Positions 1 through 9,129 are shown, counted from the first letter of the stretch. The stretch: DNA of 64,000 nucleotides from CAWDPQ01 sp049642465 (GCA_049642465.1 JBAROV010000019.1:1-64000), one strand, 5' to 3'. The notes: generated from the sequence alone by a model not told the origin. Translations and numbers: made by a program.

Positions 1-47
1 GTTTTTGCAAGAAACAAGATCTGACCCCAGCGTCACACCCCCTGCCC

Positions 48-1322
48 TCAGAAGCTGTACCTCAGGAGGAATCGGAGGTACGAGTTCCTACGGTATTGGC
101 CGATGAAATCGTCAGTGTCGCCCGCAAGCGCGACGCCGCTCACAATCGCGCGCCAGTGCTGCCTGTACGCCTGTGAGTATTCCGCCTTCACGTAGACGCC
201 ATCGCCGTTGTATCGAACGGCCGCTTCGAGCTCCACGGAACGGTTGCCATCGATCGTGTAGGTCGAGCGGCCGAGAAACGCCCGGCTCACCCCCCGGTCG
301 GGTGCAAACACGAACGGCGATCGACGTTTGGTGACCACTTCGCCGGCGTATCCGCCGATCAGGAGCCACTCGCCAATCTGACGCTCGACCTGCACGACGT
401 AGAGCAGGTACTCATCCGTGCTGGGCGAAGACGACGTGAAGTAGGCGGCCTCGGTCTTCAGCGTGAACCACGGCAGAGGCACAGCGGCGTCAGCACCGTA
501 CGAGCGGAGCGGCGGATAGACGCGTGTCAGAGCGATCGTCGCGGACGACGGGTTGAATTCGTCGAACCGTAGCTCGGGAAGATGATTGAATCCGTCGTAG
601 AACGACAAGGAGTACTCGAAGCGATCGCGGATCTGGCCGTATCGCAGGCCAGCCTGGCCCCGGCTGGGAAACGCCACGGGCGCTTCGACGATCCAGAGGT
701 TCGACGGTGCGGTCGAGGGGAGTACGGCCCACCGCTGGCCGAGGAGGGGAAGACGGCTGGGCGTCAGCCGTGGCGACCACACCGCCTCCAGCGTGTGGCT
801 GCCGGCCTGGACCGTGCCTCGCAGCGCCGTAATCGCCAGGTACGGAGCGTCGATGACGGTCAGGAAGTCGCGCGGCGCAAACCGGTCCGTTGGTACTACG
901 ACATCGGTCTTGCCCCAGCGCACGAACTGCTTGCCGACTTCCAGAGTCAGTCGCCCGCGCGTCAAGGTGGCAGCGAGCCGGCGGATCGAAAGGCGCGGCC
1001 GCGCGCTTCCGCGGTCGTCCCAGTCAAGTTCCCAGCTGTCCTGTACCTGATCGTCGGTGTTGGCGCGGAAATCGACGCCGGCCCCCACCAGCAGCCACTT
1101 CGCGGGCCGCAGCGACACTTCCTCGCGCGCCAGCAGATCGCCAACCAGGTGGGTCGGATCGTTTCGCTCCTCGACGGGGAAGACAAAAGCGGCGCCTTCG
1201 ATGAATCCACGGTGCGCAATCGCCTGGCCGTGAGCCGTAGCAGCGGTGCCAGCCCAGAGCGCCACTGCGAGCAGCGAGCGGGCACAGCGTCGCAGAACCG
1301 GTCTGGTAAGAACGAGTCGCAT
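48..1322 (-). CDS. Outer-membrane beta-barrel protein (DUF1302-like / porin-like)
   Basis: A protein of about 424 residues begins with an Arg-rich, hydrophobic signal peptide ending near Ala-His-Gly-Gln-Ala and ends in Arg-Tyr-Ser-Phe. A terminal aromatic residue is the usual outer-membrane barrel assembly signal. The body alternates short polar and aromatic strands with no cytoplasmic enzyme motif. An in-frame TTG lies at 1334, but the ATG at 1322 sits directly before the Met-Arg-Leu signal peptide and was preferred. The gene follows the LolA-like gene by 12 bases and is the last gene of the ABC/LolA-like operon. DUF1302-like barrels next to LolA-like carriers are known from RND-transporter loci, so a role receiving lipid or lipoprotein cargo is inferred. 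Substrate unknown. Confidence 0.75.
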   Translation of the reverse strand: MRLVLTRPVLRRCARSLLAVALWAGTAATAHGQAIAHRGFIEGAAFVFPVEERNDPTHLVGDLLAREEVSLRPAKWLLVGAGVDFRANTDDQVQDSWELDWDDRGSARPRLSIRRLAATLTRGRLTLEVGKQFVRWGKTDVVVPTDRFAPRDFLTVIDAPYLAITALRGTVQAGSHTLEAVWSPRLTPSRLPLLGQRWAVLPSTAPSNLWIVEAPVAFPSRGQAGLRYGQIRDRFEYSLSFYDGFNHLPELRFDEFNPSSATIALTRVYPPLRSYGADAAVPLPWFTLKTEAAYFTSSSPSTDEYLLYVVQVERQIGEWLLIGGYAGEVVTKRRSPFVFAPDRGVSRAFLGRSTYTIDGNRSVELEAAVRYNGDGVYVKAEYSQAYRQHWRAIVSGVALAGDTDDFIGQYRRNSYLRFLLRYSF

Positions 1323-1334
1323 GCGGCCGGTCAA

Positions 1335-2126
1335 CTATTGCCGTCGCAATGCCTGAACGGTGAAGTCCTGGTCGTTGAGGGAGACGTTGTACTGCAGCTT
1401 GTCCAGCGTCAGCCGCGTCCGGCTGCCACGAGCCAGATCGTGCATCTCGAGGTGATGGGCCGTCCAGATTCCCTGCACGTTGCGGATGTCGCTGTAGTTC
1501 AGGCGGCGGGCGACACCGGATTTGGTGTAGTTCTCGATCCGCGTCCAGGCGTAGTTGTCTTTGCGAATCCAGACGGTCGAGCGCGTGTACTGAGAAGATT
1601 TCGTCTCTTTGGGCGTGGAGCCGATCTTCCAGCACGCCTGGCCGTCGATCGTGTCCTCGCCGTCGAGCGTGTAGGTGTATTGATCAACGTCGCGCTCCTC
1701 GAGATCCTCGAAGCTGAAGTCAGTGCCGAAGAACCGCGTGGAACGGTCCTGTAACGCTATCCTGCGGTCGCGCTCGAGGGCTGGCGTCCACATCCACTGG
1801 TCCGACGCACGATCCGGATGGTTGACGATCAACAACGCGACGCCTTTCACTTCTGCTGGTGCGTTGAATCTCAGGACCGCCTTGCTGCGGCCGTGCGACC
1901 CGACGCGTTCGAACGTCCAGCGCTTGTCGCTGATCGTGCCCTTCGCATCCAGAACCTGGAGCAGGCCCTCGTAGCGTTGTGAGCTGCTGGAATTCCGGCG
2001 CTGCGCTTCGTCCACGATCTGCCGCGCATCGGCTGCACCCGATCTCGAGGTTGACAATGCGAGCACGCAGAGGAGCGCCATCGCTGTCCATCCCTGGACG
2101 TGCGGGGGGGATGATTGCTCATTCAT
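1335..2126 (-). CDS. LolA-like outer membrane lipoprotein-sorting protein
   Basis: This 263-residue protein has an N-terminal hydrophobic segment (about residues 12-31) ending in Ala-Ala-Asp, consistent with a signal peptide. The mature part fits the LolA-like family PF17131: an unclosed beta-barrel with alternating strands, a central Trp-Met-Trp-Thr-Pro motif and a Tyr-Thr-Tyr strand. Family members are periplasmic carriers of lipids or lipoproteins. The start overlaps the 3' end of the upstream permease gene by 8 bases, so translation is probably coupled. It sits between an inner-membrane ABC pair and an outer-membrane barrel, which suggests it shuttles the exported substrate across the periplasm. 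That step is inferred from order and family, not demonstrated. Confidence 0.8.
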   Translation of the reverse strand: MNEQSSPPHVQGWTAMALLCVLALSTSRSGAADARQIVDEAQRRNSSSSQRYEGLLQVLDAKGTISDKRWTFERVGSHGRSKAVLRFNAPAEVKGVALLIVNHPDRASDQWMWTPALERDRRIALQDRSTRFFGTDFSFEDLEERDVDQYTYTLDGEDTIDGQACWKIGSTPKETKSSQYTRSTVWIRKDNYAWTRIENYTKSGVARRLNYSDIRNVQGIWTAHHLEMHDLARGSRTRLTLDKLQYNVSLNDQDFTVQALRRQ

Positions 2127-4668
2127 ATTCCAGGGCCTCGACGAGACGCCCGCGCACGGCGGCCTCAGCTGGCCAAATGGCCGCCAGAAACGCCGCGATC
2201 AGGATGACAGGAGCGACAACCAGGGTCACCGTCAGCGGAAACTGATACTCGAGTTGCATGCCGGCGACGTCGCGCCGAACGATCTCCAGAATGTAGTAAA
2301 GATTCACCGCGCCGAGGGCGAACCCCAGGACCAACCCGATGGCGCCGGTGCTTAGCGCCTCCAGCCAAATCGTGCGCCGGATTTGTGTCTTGAGGCCACC
2401 GACCGCGCGCAGCACGCCGAGCTCGCGCCGCCGATCGGTGATCGACACCGTCAGCGTGTTGACTATGCCCAGGATCGCTACCAGCACGGCAATGGCGACC
2501 TGGATATACGTCAACCCAAACCATTGACCAGTGATGCGGAGGATATAAGCGCGGAGCTCGTCGTTGTTGAGCACGAATACCTGCCGGACGCCGGCATATT
2601 TTTCCAGAATCCGTCGCTTCACGTCGGCCACGTTGGCACCGGCGTCCAGGTAGACCCGGAAGAAATTCACTGAATCGTCCTGCCAGTAGCGCAGGAAGAG
2701 CGTCCGGTCGATCAGAATGGCGCCCTGCTGGTCCGAATAGTCGACCACGACGCCGACGATCGGCAGCTGAATGCTGCCCTTCGGCGTCGCCAGCGCCAGA
2801 ATCTCACCCACCCGCAACCGCTGTAGCTCCGCAAGGTTGGCCGACACCAGCACCCCGCGACCCGCCGCGGCCTCGCGAAACATGTCACGGTTGCCGGAGA
2901 CGATCTTCACCGGCGTCAACTCCTCGACGCTCAGCAGATCGAGCGCGAGCAGCATGACCGGCGTGTTTCTGAAGGATATGCGTCCGTTCCGAACGGGCTG
3001 CAGCCGGCGAATGCCAGGCAGCGCCGCGAGCTCGGCGATCATCGTCTCGGGAAAGCGAATCGTGCGAATCACGAGGTCGTGCGACGGCATGACGAACAGA
3101 TCCGGATTGAGCGTGGTGCGCACCCAGTCGAGGATCGACTGATAGCTCGCGCGCGCCATCCCGCCAAATGCGACAACCAGCGCCAGTGACAGCATGAGTG
3201 CGGCGACGGTTGCCGACGTTCGGCGCGGCGCCTGAATCAGGCTGTCGGCGGCCAGTGCGCCCTCGACGGGCCGCGCGCGTTTCAGCACCGGCCTGATGCC
3301 ACGCGCGAGTGCCACCGACAGGATCGGCGTGAGCAAGAGCGCGGCGATGATGGCGAGCGCGTAGCTCGTATAGAACCAGGCGCGCGATTCACCGAAAGCC
3401 AGACTGCCAACCGAAGCCGCGGCACAGGCCGCGGCGGCCACCAGGCGTGTCCTGGCCTCAGCAGTGTCAAGTGCCTGGTACTTGCCCTTTTGCAGCGTCA
3501 GCACCGGTTCGACGCGCGACGCCGCGCGCGCCGGAATCAGCGCGGCGACGACGCTCGTGATGACGCCGATCACGAGCGCCGATGCGAGTACCATCGGGCT
3601 TGTCGACACGGCGCCTGTTTCCCGCGCCACGCCAAACGTGTCGCTGATCACTGCGCTGACCGCCGTGGCGATCCCGCTGGCGAGCGCCATGCCCATCGCC
3701 AGCCCAATCAACGATCCGATCAGGCCGGTGACGGCGCTCTCGCCCAGGAACAACCAGCGAATCTGCCGGCGCGTGGCGCCAAGCGCGCGCAGGATGCCGA
3801 TTTCGAATCGCCGTTGGGTCACGGCGATCGCGAACGAGTTGTAGATGATGAACATGCCGATGAACAGCGCAAAGAAGCTGGAGGCGCCCATCATCACCGC
3901 AAACGACGCGATCATCGTCTCGAACTGCTGCGTGCGTTGCGCCGGCGGGTCTACTTGAAATGCCGGTCCGAGCAATGCCCGCAGTTCGTCTACCGCTTCC
4001 GCGACGGTACGCCCCGGTTTCAGCGCGAGATCGATCCGGTCGAACATCTGGCCTCGGCCGAACATCTTCTGCACCGCGTAGATGTCCATGACCGCGAGAT
4101 TGCCGCCGAACGCGCTCGCCAGCCCGCCAGCCTTCATGATGCCGCGGACGATGAATCGCTTCTCGCCGTTGGCGGTGCCAAGCGCCACCGCCTGACCGAT
4201 GGCGATGCCGTTACGCGCGGCAAACTCGCCGGACAACATGATCGAGTCGGGCTGCGCCAGAAACACCAGCGGATCGTCGATCACCGCGGCGTCACCGCTG
4301 TCGAGGTCGTAGTCGCGCAGGCTGCGATCGCCCATCAGATCAACGCCAAGGATGAGCAGGCTGCCTTCGCCCGAGATTGCGGTGCGGGCGACCGCTTCGA
4401 TAACGGGAACGGCGACCCGCACGGACGCCGCCGACTGCACCTGTTCGAGCACGCTTTCCGGAAACCCGTTGTCGCCCGCGCTCACCTGGAGCTCAGTTTT
4501 GCCGGCGATGCGATCCACGGTTCTCGAGAACGCCAGAAGGACGCTCTCGTTGGCGTTGTTCATCCCGACGAACACGGCCACGCCCAGGGCGATTCCGCCG
4601 GCCGTGAGCGCCGATCTGAGCAGGTGCTTGCGAAAGTATGGCCAGGTAATCAGCCGCAGCAGGATCAT
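2119..4668 (-). CDS. ABC transporter permease with two FtsX domains (LolCE/MacB-like)
   Basis: An 849-residue inner-membrane permease. A first transmembrane helix near residues 17-40 is followed by a periplasmic domain, then an FtsX-type three-helix unit around residues 255-400 containing the Arg-Arg-Phe-Glu-Ile-Gly-Ile-Leu-Arg-Ala-Leu-Gly coupling motif. More helices, a second periplasmic domain and a second FtsX unit near residues 725-845 with a similar Arg-Arg-Glu-Leu-Gly-Val-Leu-Arg-Ala-Val-Gly motif complete it. One chain therefore supplies both halves that LolC and LolE provide separately. Its ATG overlaps the stop of the ATPase gene by 4 bases and its 3' end overlaps the LolA-like gene by 8. 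Export of a lipid or lipoprotein is the likely role. Confidence 0.88.
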   Translation of the reverse strand: MILLRLITWPYFRKHLLRSALTAGGIALGVAVFVGMNNANESVLLAFSRTVDRIAGKTELQVSAGDNGFPESVLEQVQSAASVRVAVPVIEAVARTAISGEGSLLILGVDLMGDRSLRDYDLDSGDAAVIDDPLVFLAQPDSIMLSGEFAARNGIAIGQAVALGTANGEKRFIVRGIMKAGGLASAFGGNLAVMDIYAVQKMFGRGQMFDRIDLALKPGRTVAEAVDELRALLGPAFQVDPPAQRTQQFETMIASFAVMMGASSFFALFIGMFIIYNSFAIAVTQRRFEIGILRALGATRRQIRWLFLGESAVTGLIGSLIGLAMGMALASGIATAVSAVISDTFGVARETGAVSTSPMVLASALVIGVITSVVAALIPARAASRVEPVLTLQKGKYQALDTAEARTRLVAAAACAAASVGSLAFGESRAWFYTSYALAIIAALLLTPILSVALARGIRPVLKRARPVEGALAADSLIQAPRRTSATVAALMLSLALVVAFGGMARASYQSILDWVRTTLNPDLFVMPSHDLVIRTIRFPETMIAELAALPGIRRLQPVRNGRISFRNTPVMLLALDLLSVEELTPVKIVSGNRDMFREAAAGRGVLVSANLAELQRLRVGEILALATPKGSIQLPIVGVVVDYSDQQGAILIDRTLFLRYWQDDSVNFFRVYLDAGANVADVKRRILEKYAGVRQVFVLNNDELRAYILRITGQWFGLTYIQVAIAVLVAILGIVNTLTVSITDRRRELGVLRAVGGLKTQIRRTIWLEALSTGAIGLVLGFALGAVNLYYILEIVRRDVAGMQLEYQFPLTVTLVVAPVILIAAFLAAIWPAEAAVRGRLVEALEYE

Positions 4669-5339
4669 CGGCGGACGTCCTCGACGATGCGGCCGTCTCG
4701 CAAGGAGATGATGCGTTCGCAGGTGTCCGCCACTCTCATGTCGTGGGTCACGATCACCAGCGTCGTTCCGAGCCGTTGGTGGAGGTCGCGAAAGAGTGCG
4801 AGGATCTCGTTGCCAGTGCGGGTGTCGAGGTTCCCGGTCGGCTCGTCGGCGAGGACGATTGGCGGATACACCGAAAGCGCCCGCGCAATCGCCACGCGCT
4901 GCCGCTCGCCACCGGAGAGCTCCTCCGGGAGGTGATGCATGCGGCCGCCGAGCTCCACGACCGTCAACAATTCGCGTGCGCGGGCCGATGCCTTACCGCG
5001 GCGCCAGCCCCGCAGGTGCAGCGGCAGCGCGACGTTCTCGAGACACGTCAGCGTCGGCAGCAGATTGAAGAATTGGAACACGAAGCCGATGATGTCGCGT
5101 CGCACGCGCGTGAGATCGTCATCTGATAACCCGGCGAGCGGTTTGCCATCGATGCGAACCTCGCCCGAGGTTGGTCGATCGAGGGCGCCAACGAGGTTGA
5201 GCAGTGTCGACTTACCTGATCCGGACGGTCCGATGATGGCCACGCGCTCGGCCTTGGCGATCGTCACGTGCACATCGTTCAGCGCGGACACGTTGCGCTT
5301 GCCCCCGAAGTGCTTGCTGACGTGTTCCAGCTCAATCAT
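4665..5339 (-). CDS. ABC transporter ATP-binding protein (LolD/MacB type)
   Basis: A 224-residue nucleotide-binding subunit of normal length. The Walker A motif Gly-Pro-Ser-Gly-Ser-Gly-Lys-Ser-Thr is near residue 36, the Q-loop near residue 88 (Gly-Phe-Val-Phe-Gln), the signature Leu-Ser-Gly-Gly-Glu-Arg-Gln near residue 142, the Walker B Ile-Val-Leu-Ala-Asp-Glu-Pro-Thr-Gly-Asn-Leu near residue 162, and the switch His in Val-Thr-His-Asp near residue 199. The extended Glu-Pro-Thr-Gly-Asn-Leu-Asp form is typical of LolD, MacB and FtsE ATPases. It is the first gene of the operon, and its stop overlaps the permease start (ATGA). It powers the double-FtsX permease by ATP hydrolysis at the inner face of the cytoplasmic membrane. 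Confidence 0.93.
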   Translation of the reverse strand: MIELEHVSKHFGGKRNVSALNDVHVTIAKAERVAIIGPSGSGKSTLLNLVGALDRPTSGEVRIDGKPLAGLSDDDLTRVRRDIIGFVFQFFNLLPTLTCLENVALPLHLRGWRRGKASARARELLTVVELGGRMHHLPEELSGGERQRVAIARALSVYPPIVLADEPTGNLDTRTGNEILALFRDLHQRLGTTLVIVTHDMRVADTCERIISLRDGRIVEDVRR

Positions 5340-5496
5340 CGACGAATCGCAGCTGGAGCATTATTGACGATCTTGCGGACGTCGAGGCCAAAAGAGCGTC
5401 TCAGGAACACGAAGCGGCTCCGCAACCAATCCATCCGTGCAACCGCTGGCCTCTCGGGAGATGCGGATCGAGCGACCTCAGGGCGCGCTCTTGTGA

Positions 5497-6282
5497 TCAC
5501 CCGATTGGAGACCGTATGCGGCGGCAGCGGGCGTGGAGGGCCTGGTCGACCCCGTAGGCCGTGAGGCCGAGGGCGATGATGATGAGCACCCATCGCCCCT
5601 CGAAAAAGCCGACCAGATCGACGATGGATTCACGGAGTCCGTGGGCTTCATGCGGGTCGTGTTTGATAGCGGACCGCAACAGGAAGAATCCGAGCACGAC
5701 GATAATCAACGCCCGGGCGCCCACGCCGAACCGACCAATCTTCAATAGCGGGTCGCGCATGTGCCTGGGGATCGGCGAAAGGTCGATCTTCGAGTGACTG
5801 TGACCGACCAGCACTTCGCGGATCTGCGAAATGCCATAAGCGACGACGATTGCGCCCGCCATGCCGAGGATCCACTCGCCAAGCGGCCAGTCCAGTATGC
5901 GGGCCGCCCAGGCTCGTGTCCCGTTGCCGCGCGAGGTGCGCAGCCCGGCCGCGAGCCGGAACGCTTCGACACCCAGCGCTCCGTACACCATGGCGCGGAC
6001 AACGTTGCCAATGCGGGTGACGAGGCCGTTGAAACCCGTCCCGTGGCGGTCGGGATCGAACAGGGCGTCCAGCACGCGCCAGAGCGCATAACCGCACAGA
6101 CCGATCGCCAGGACGAAGAGCAGGGTGTTCCCCAGGGGTCTGGAGAGGATGGCGCGCAACGCCCCGCTTCGGTCCGTGATAGCCCCTCCAGTGTTGACTC
6201 CGGCCGAGAGCGCGAGCACGCCGACGATTCCGTACACGATGGCTTTCGAGGCGTACCCGAGCCGGGCGAGGGGTTCGATCAT
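5497..6282 (-). CDS. DUF1206 membrane protein
   Basis: A 261-residue integral membrane protein with three repeats of a two-helix unit, the family's hallmark. The repeats start near residues 5, 87 and 180 and each opens with a Gly-x-x-Ala-(K/R)-x-(I/V/L)-(V/I) pattern, followed by a helix and a second helix ending in Gly-Tyr-x-Leu, Gly-Ile-Ser-Gln or Gly-Val-Asp-Gln. The C-terminus is short, basic and cytoplasmic. Biochemical function of the family is unknown. It is transcribed in the same direction as the ABC operon but is separated from it by about 157 bases, so it is probably a separate unit. The ATG at 6282 directly precedes the first repeat. Confidence 0.85.
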   Translation of the reverse strand: MIEPLARLGYASKAIVYGIVGVLALSAGVNTGGAITDRSGALRAILSRPLGNTLLFVLAIGLCGYALWRVLDALFDPDRHGTGFNGLVTRIGNVVRAMVYGALGVEAFRLAAGLRTSRGNGTRAWAARILDWPLGEWILGMAGAIVVAYGISQIREVLVGHSHSKIDLSPIPRHMRDPLLKIGRFGVGARALIIVVLGFFLLRSAIKHDPHEAHGLRESIVDLVGFFEGRWVLIIIALGLTAYGVDQALHARCRRIRSPIG

Positions 6283-6478
6283 GCGCTTCGGCAGCTCTTG
6301 GCCGATTCTATCGCTTCACGAGATCCGATCAGGCTGCCTTTGCGGACCCGATGGGCGGCGTGCGCCCTTCGGTTCGAACCCAGTTCGCCACTCAGTCTCG
6401 TCGCCTTGTGTCACGCCGTCTCCCCTCGATGAGATAGTAGTGCTTCGGCAGTTGGGCTAAGACAAAGCGAATTGAGCG

Positions 6479-6505
6479 TGTCGATCCGGCGACCTCTCAT
6501 TCGAC
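6479..6505 (+). promoter_or_regulatory. Candidate ECF42-type sigma-factor promoter
   Basis: TGTCGA (6479-6484) is followed after 17 bases by CGAC (6502-6505), about 45 bases before the start codon of the DGPF-domain gene. The ECF42 sigma group is genomically associated with DGPF proteins, and its reported target motif is TGTCGA at -35 and a CGA/TC-type -10. The match of sequence, spacing and target gene family is good, but there is no sigma gene within this window to confirm it. Confidence 0.5.
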
Positions 6506-6550
6506 GTATGGATAGGGCGCGAGACGCGCAACTCTAAAAGGAGAGACCAC

Positions 6551-6949
6551 ATGCGATTCCTGTCGATCTACAAGACCCGGGAAAGAAACACACCGCCGAG
6601 CCTCGAAGAAGTAACCCGAATGGAGAAGCTCATCGACGAGAGTATGAAGGCGGGTAAACTCCTGGCGACCGAGGGATGCCTTCCGAGCGCCTTGGGTGCG
6701 CGCGTTCGGCGCACGGGAAACGGAATGACCGTGACCGACGGCCCTTTCACCGAATCCAAAGAACTGATCGCGGGGTTCGCGCTGCTCGAGGCGAACTCAA
6801 AAGAAGAGGCCATCGAGCTCGCCAAACAGTTCCTCGACGTGGCCGGCGAGGGTGAGTGCGAGATTCGGCAGATTTTCACGGCGGACGACACCCAGGGGTG
6901 CCATCCGGTCGAGCATCAGGCCCAACTCAAGGAGCAGTTCGCACAGTAG
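6551..6949 (+). CDS. YciI-family DGPF-domain protein
   Basis: A 132-residue protein of the YCII/DGPF family. The defining Thr-Asp-Gly-Pro-Phe motif is at about residues 62-66, followed by the usual Glu-Ser-Lys-Glu-x-Ile-Ala-Gly-Phe segment. The fold is ferredoxin-like, and DGPF proteins are frequent neighbours and targets of ECF42 sigma factors, although their chemical activity is not settled. A clear Shine-Dalgarno (AAAAGGAG) lies about 8 bases before the ATG. The promoter-like element upstream fits ECF42 control. No sigma factor gene is adjacent; the downstream neighbour is an unrelated leucine-rich-repeat gene. Confidence 0.88.
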   Translation: MRFLSIYKTRERNTPPSLEEVTRMEKLIDESMKAGKLLATEGCLPSALGARVRRTGNGMTVTDGPFTESKELIAGFALLEANSKEEAIELAKQFLDVAGEGECEIRQIFTADDTQGCHPVEHQAQLKEQFAQ

Positions 6950-7206
6950 GCCGATCGCGGAGGGCGAAGCGCACGTGGCGCGATGGCTGGGGGCGCCATC
7001 GTCGTCACGGCGTCGCAGGCAACGATGTCTGACGGTCTTGACGCCCCCTCGCTTCGCGCCGCAGAATGTGTCCCAGCGCGCTGTTGGGGCGCCCCCTGTC
7101 CGCGGCAAGGAAGTTCGACTTCCACCCAATCGGTCCGGGCTAGTCTTCGAGAACCTTCTTCCAGCCTGGGATTCAGCGGACTTCCGGCATTTGAGGAGGA
7201 AGGTCC

Positions 7207-9129
7207 ATGCCTCGTCCGATCACATCCAAGACCACGCTCGACGGTTTGAGAGCAGAAGCGAAGCGCTGGCTCAAAGCGATTCGCGCGAACGTGGACGGGG
7301 CGCGAGCGCGCTTTGAGCGTGCCGTGCCCAACCCAAACGCGACACCAACGCTCCGCGATGTCCAGCACGCGCTTGCACGCGAACATGGTCTCTCCGGCTG
7401 GAGGGCGCTCACGGATCGACTCTCGCCGCACTCGCCGATGAGGCGCTATGAAATTGTCGCGGACGCTCTGGTCGTTGCCTATCGCACCGGCGAAACCGAG
7501 GCGATGCGCATCGTGTGGGACTACTTCGGACACATGCGCACGTGGGAGGTGACGCGTCGTTATATCCGCCTCGATCTTGGCAAAACCGAACAGCCATCAA
7601 GCTCGGAAGTCGATGAGATCACGCTCGCGGAGGCCCAGTCTCTCGTGGCGCGTGCGCAGGATTTCGAAAGCTGGGAAGCGCTCGAAGCGTACGTGTCAAC
7701 GGTGCCGCGAGGTCGAACGATTGCCGCGAAGGCCTTCGGCCTGTACGCGTTGCCGCAATCGAGCGAGCCAGAAGTTGCCGCGCGTTCACGCGACTGGGAA
7801 GAAGTGCTCGATCTGATCCGAACACGGCGCTTCGAGGGGTTCGCCGCGAGCGGTCAGATGACAGACGAGATGCTCGAACGGCTGTCGCACCTGGAGCACA
7901 TCGCCGCGCTCGATCTGAACTCGTCGAAAGCATTGACGGACCAAGGCCTCCATTACTTGTCACGCTTGGCCAGGCTTCGCCGGCTGAATCTGAGTGGGTG
8001 CCGTGGCCTTTCGGATCGCAGCCTCGAGGTGTTGCGACATCTGCCTGGGCTCGAGGCCGTGAGTCTGGCCTGGACTCTGATTACCGATGAGGGCGCTCGA
8101 CATCTTGCCGCTTGCACTGAGCTGCGCGCCGTCGATCTCTCTGCCACGCCGACCGGCGACGGCGCGATTCGCGCGCTGGCCGACAAGGAGCATCTCTCCG
8201 ACTTTCGATCCGGCAACACAGTGACAGATGCAGGCCTCGCGGACCTGCACCACCTCCCCGTATTCAAACGCTGGCACGGCGGAGACGCTCGCATGTCGCT
8301 GCTTGGGTTCGATGCCGGACCGAACTTCCTGATGCTCCGCGGCACATTCACCGACGCCGGATTTTCACAGCTCGTGGGTCTCGATGGCCTGTTTGCGTTG
8401 AACGTCGATAACGGTCAACTTGCGATTACCGGGCGGGCGCTGACACCGCTCGTCGACTTGCCACACCTGGAGTGGCTGGCGTTCGACGCCAAAGATGACT
8501 CGATGCCATCTATCGCGTCGCTGCCGCACCTGCGGTTCCTCATGTGCCAGGACACGACGGCGGGCGACGAGGGATTCGTCGCCCTCAGCCGTTCACGGTC
8601 GATCGAGCACATCTGGGGGCGCCGGTGCTACAACCTGCAGCGTCGCGGGTTTGTTGCGCTCGCTGACATGCCTGTGCTCACGCATCTGTCTGTGAGTTGT
8701 AAGAATGTGGACGATATTGGTCTCGCGGCGCTGCCGCGTTTTCCGGCGCTTCGCGAACTCATGCCAATGGACGTGCCAGACGAGGGATACCGTCACATCG
8801 GCCAGTGTTCGGGCCTGACGTCGCTCGTTCTGATGTATTGCCGTGACACGGGCGATGTCGCGACCTCTCACATAGTCGGACTCCAGAGCCTCGAAAAGTA
8901 TTTCGCCAGCTATACCCGGATCACGGATCGAACACCGGAGATGTTGAGCACGATGAGGTCACTCGAGGAAATCACGTTCGACACGTGCGCCGGGCTGACG
9001 AATGCTGGCATCAGCGCGTTGGCGCGCATGCCGCAGTTACGACGCCTGAACATCTCAGGCATGAAGAAGGTCACCGCGGACGTCGTGACGGCATTCGTGC
9101 CGGGAGTGCAGGTGCGTTATGCCACGTGA
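7207..9129 (+). CDS. Leucine-rich-repeat protein (RNI/internalin-like, cytoplasmic)
   Basis: A 640-residue protein without signal peptide or membrane helix. Residues 1-70 form a helical head (Leu-Arg-Ala-Glu-Ala-Lys-Arg-Trp-Leu-Lys-Ala) resembling the N-terminus of bacterial ankyrin-type proteins. From about residue 220 onward there are many repeats of 23-26 residues with Leu-x-x-Leu-x-Leu-(S/D) and Thr-Asp-x-Gly-(L/I) signatures, as in ribonuclease-inhibitor-like LRR proteins. A strong ribosome binding site (GAGGAGGAAGG) precedes the ATG. Such repeats bind proteins; the partner is unknown. A frameshifted relic of a paralogue is found at 19754-19906, so the family has been duplicated here. 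Confidence 0.8.
   Translation: MPRPITSKTTLDGLRAEAKRWLKAIRANVDGARARFERAVPNPNATPTLRDVQHALAREHGLSGWRALTDRLSPHSPMRRYEIVADALVVAYRTGETEAMRIVWDYFGHMRTWEVTRRYIRLDLGKTEQPSSSEVDEITLAEAQSLVARAQDFESWEALEAYVSTVPRGRTIAAKAFGLYALPQSSEPEVAARSRDWEEVLDLIRTRRFEGFAASGQMTDEMLERLSHLEHIAALDLNSSKALTDQGLHYLSRLARLRRLNLSGCRGLSDRSLEVLRHLPGLEAVSLAWTLITDEGARHLAACTELRAVDLSATPTGDGAIRALADKEHLSDFRSGNTVTDAGLADLHHLPVFKRWHGGDARMSLLGFDAGPNFLMLRGTFTDAGFSQLVGLDGLFALNVDNGQLAITGRALTPLVDLPHLEWLAFDAKDDSMPSIASLPHLRFLMCQDTTAGDEGFVALSRSRSIEHIWGRRCYNLQRRGFVALADMPVLTHLSVSCKNVDDIGLAALPRFPALRELMPMDVPDEGYRHIGQCSGLTSLVLMYCRDTGDVATSHIVGLQSLEKYFASYTRITDRTPEMLSTMRSLEEITFDTCAGLTNAGISALARMPQLRRLNISGMKKVTADVVTAFVPGVQVRYAT

Noticed and set aside
582..1754. 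Long plus-strand frame of 390 codons
   Set aside because: It is antisense to the barrel and LolA-like genes; composition is Arg/Gly-rich and no motif is found.
3490..4935. Long plus-strand frame of 481 codons
   Set aside because: Antisense to the permease and ATPase genes, whose motifs are intact; Arg/His-rich noise from GC skew.
5336..5593. 85-residue reading frame upstream of the ABC ATPase gene
   Set aside because: It is Arg/Pro-rich, overlaps the DUF1206 gene end and has no ribosome site; only the 4-base overlap with the ATPase start is suggestive.
6371..6380. GGTTCGAACC resembling a tRNA T-loop
   Set aside because: The flanking five bases on either strand do not pair into a T stem and no acceptor or anticodon arm is present.
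7086..7095. GGGGCGCCCC palindrome before the LRR gene
   Set aside because: A lone GC-rich palindrome in a GC-rich gap; no second copy in an operator position.
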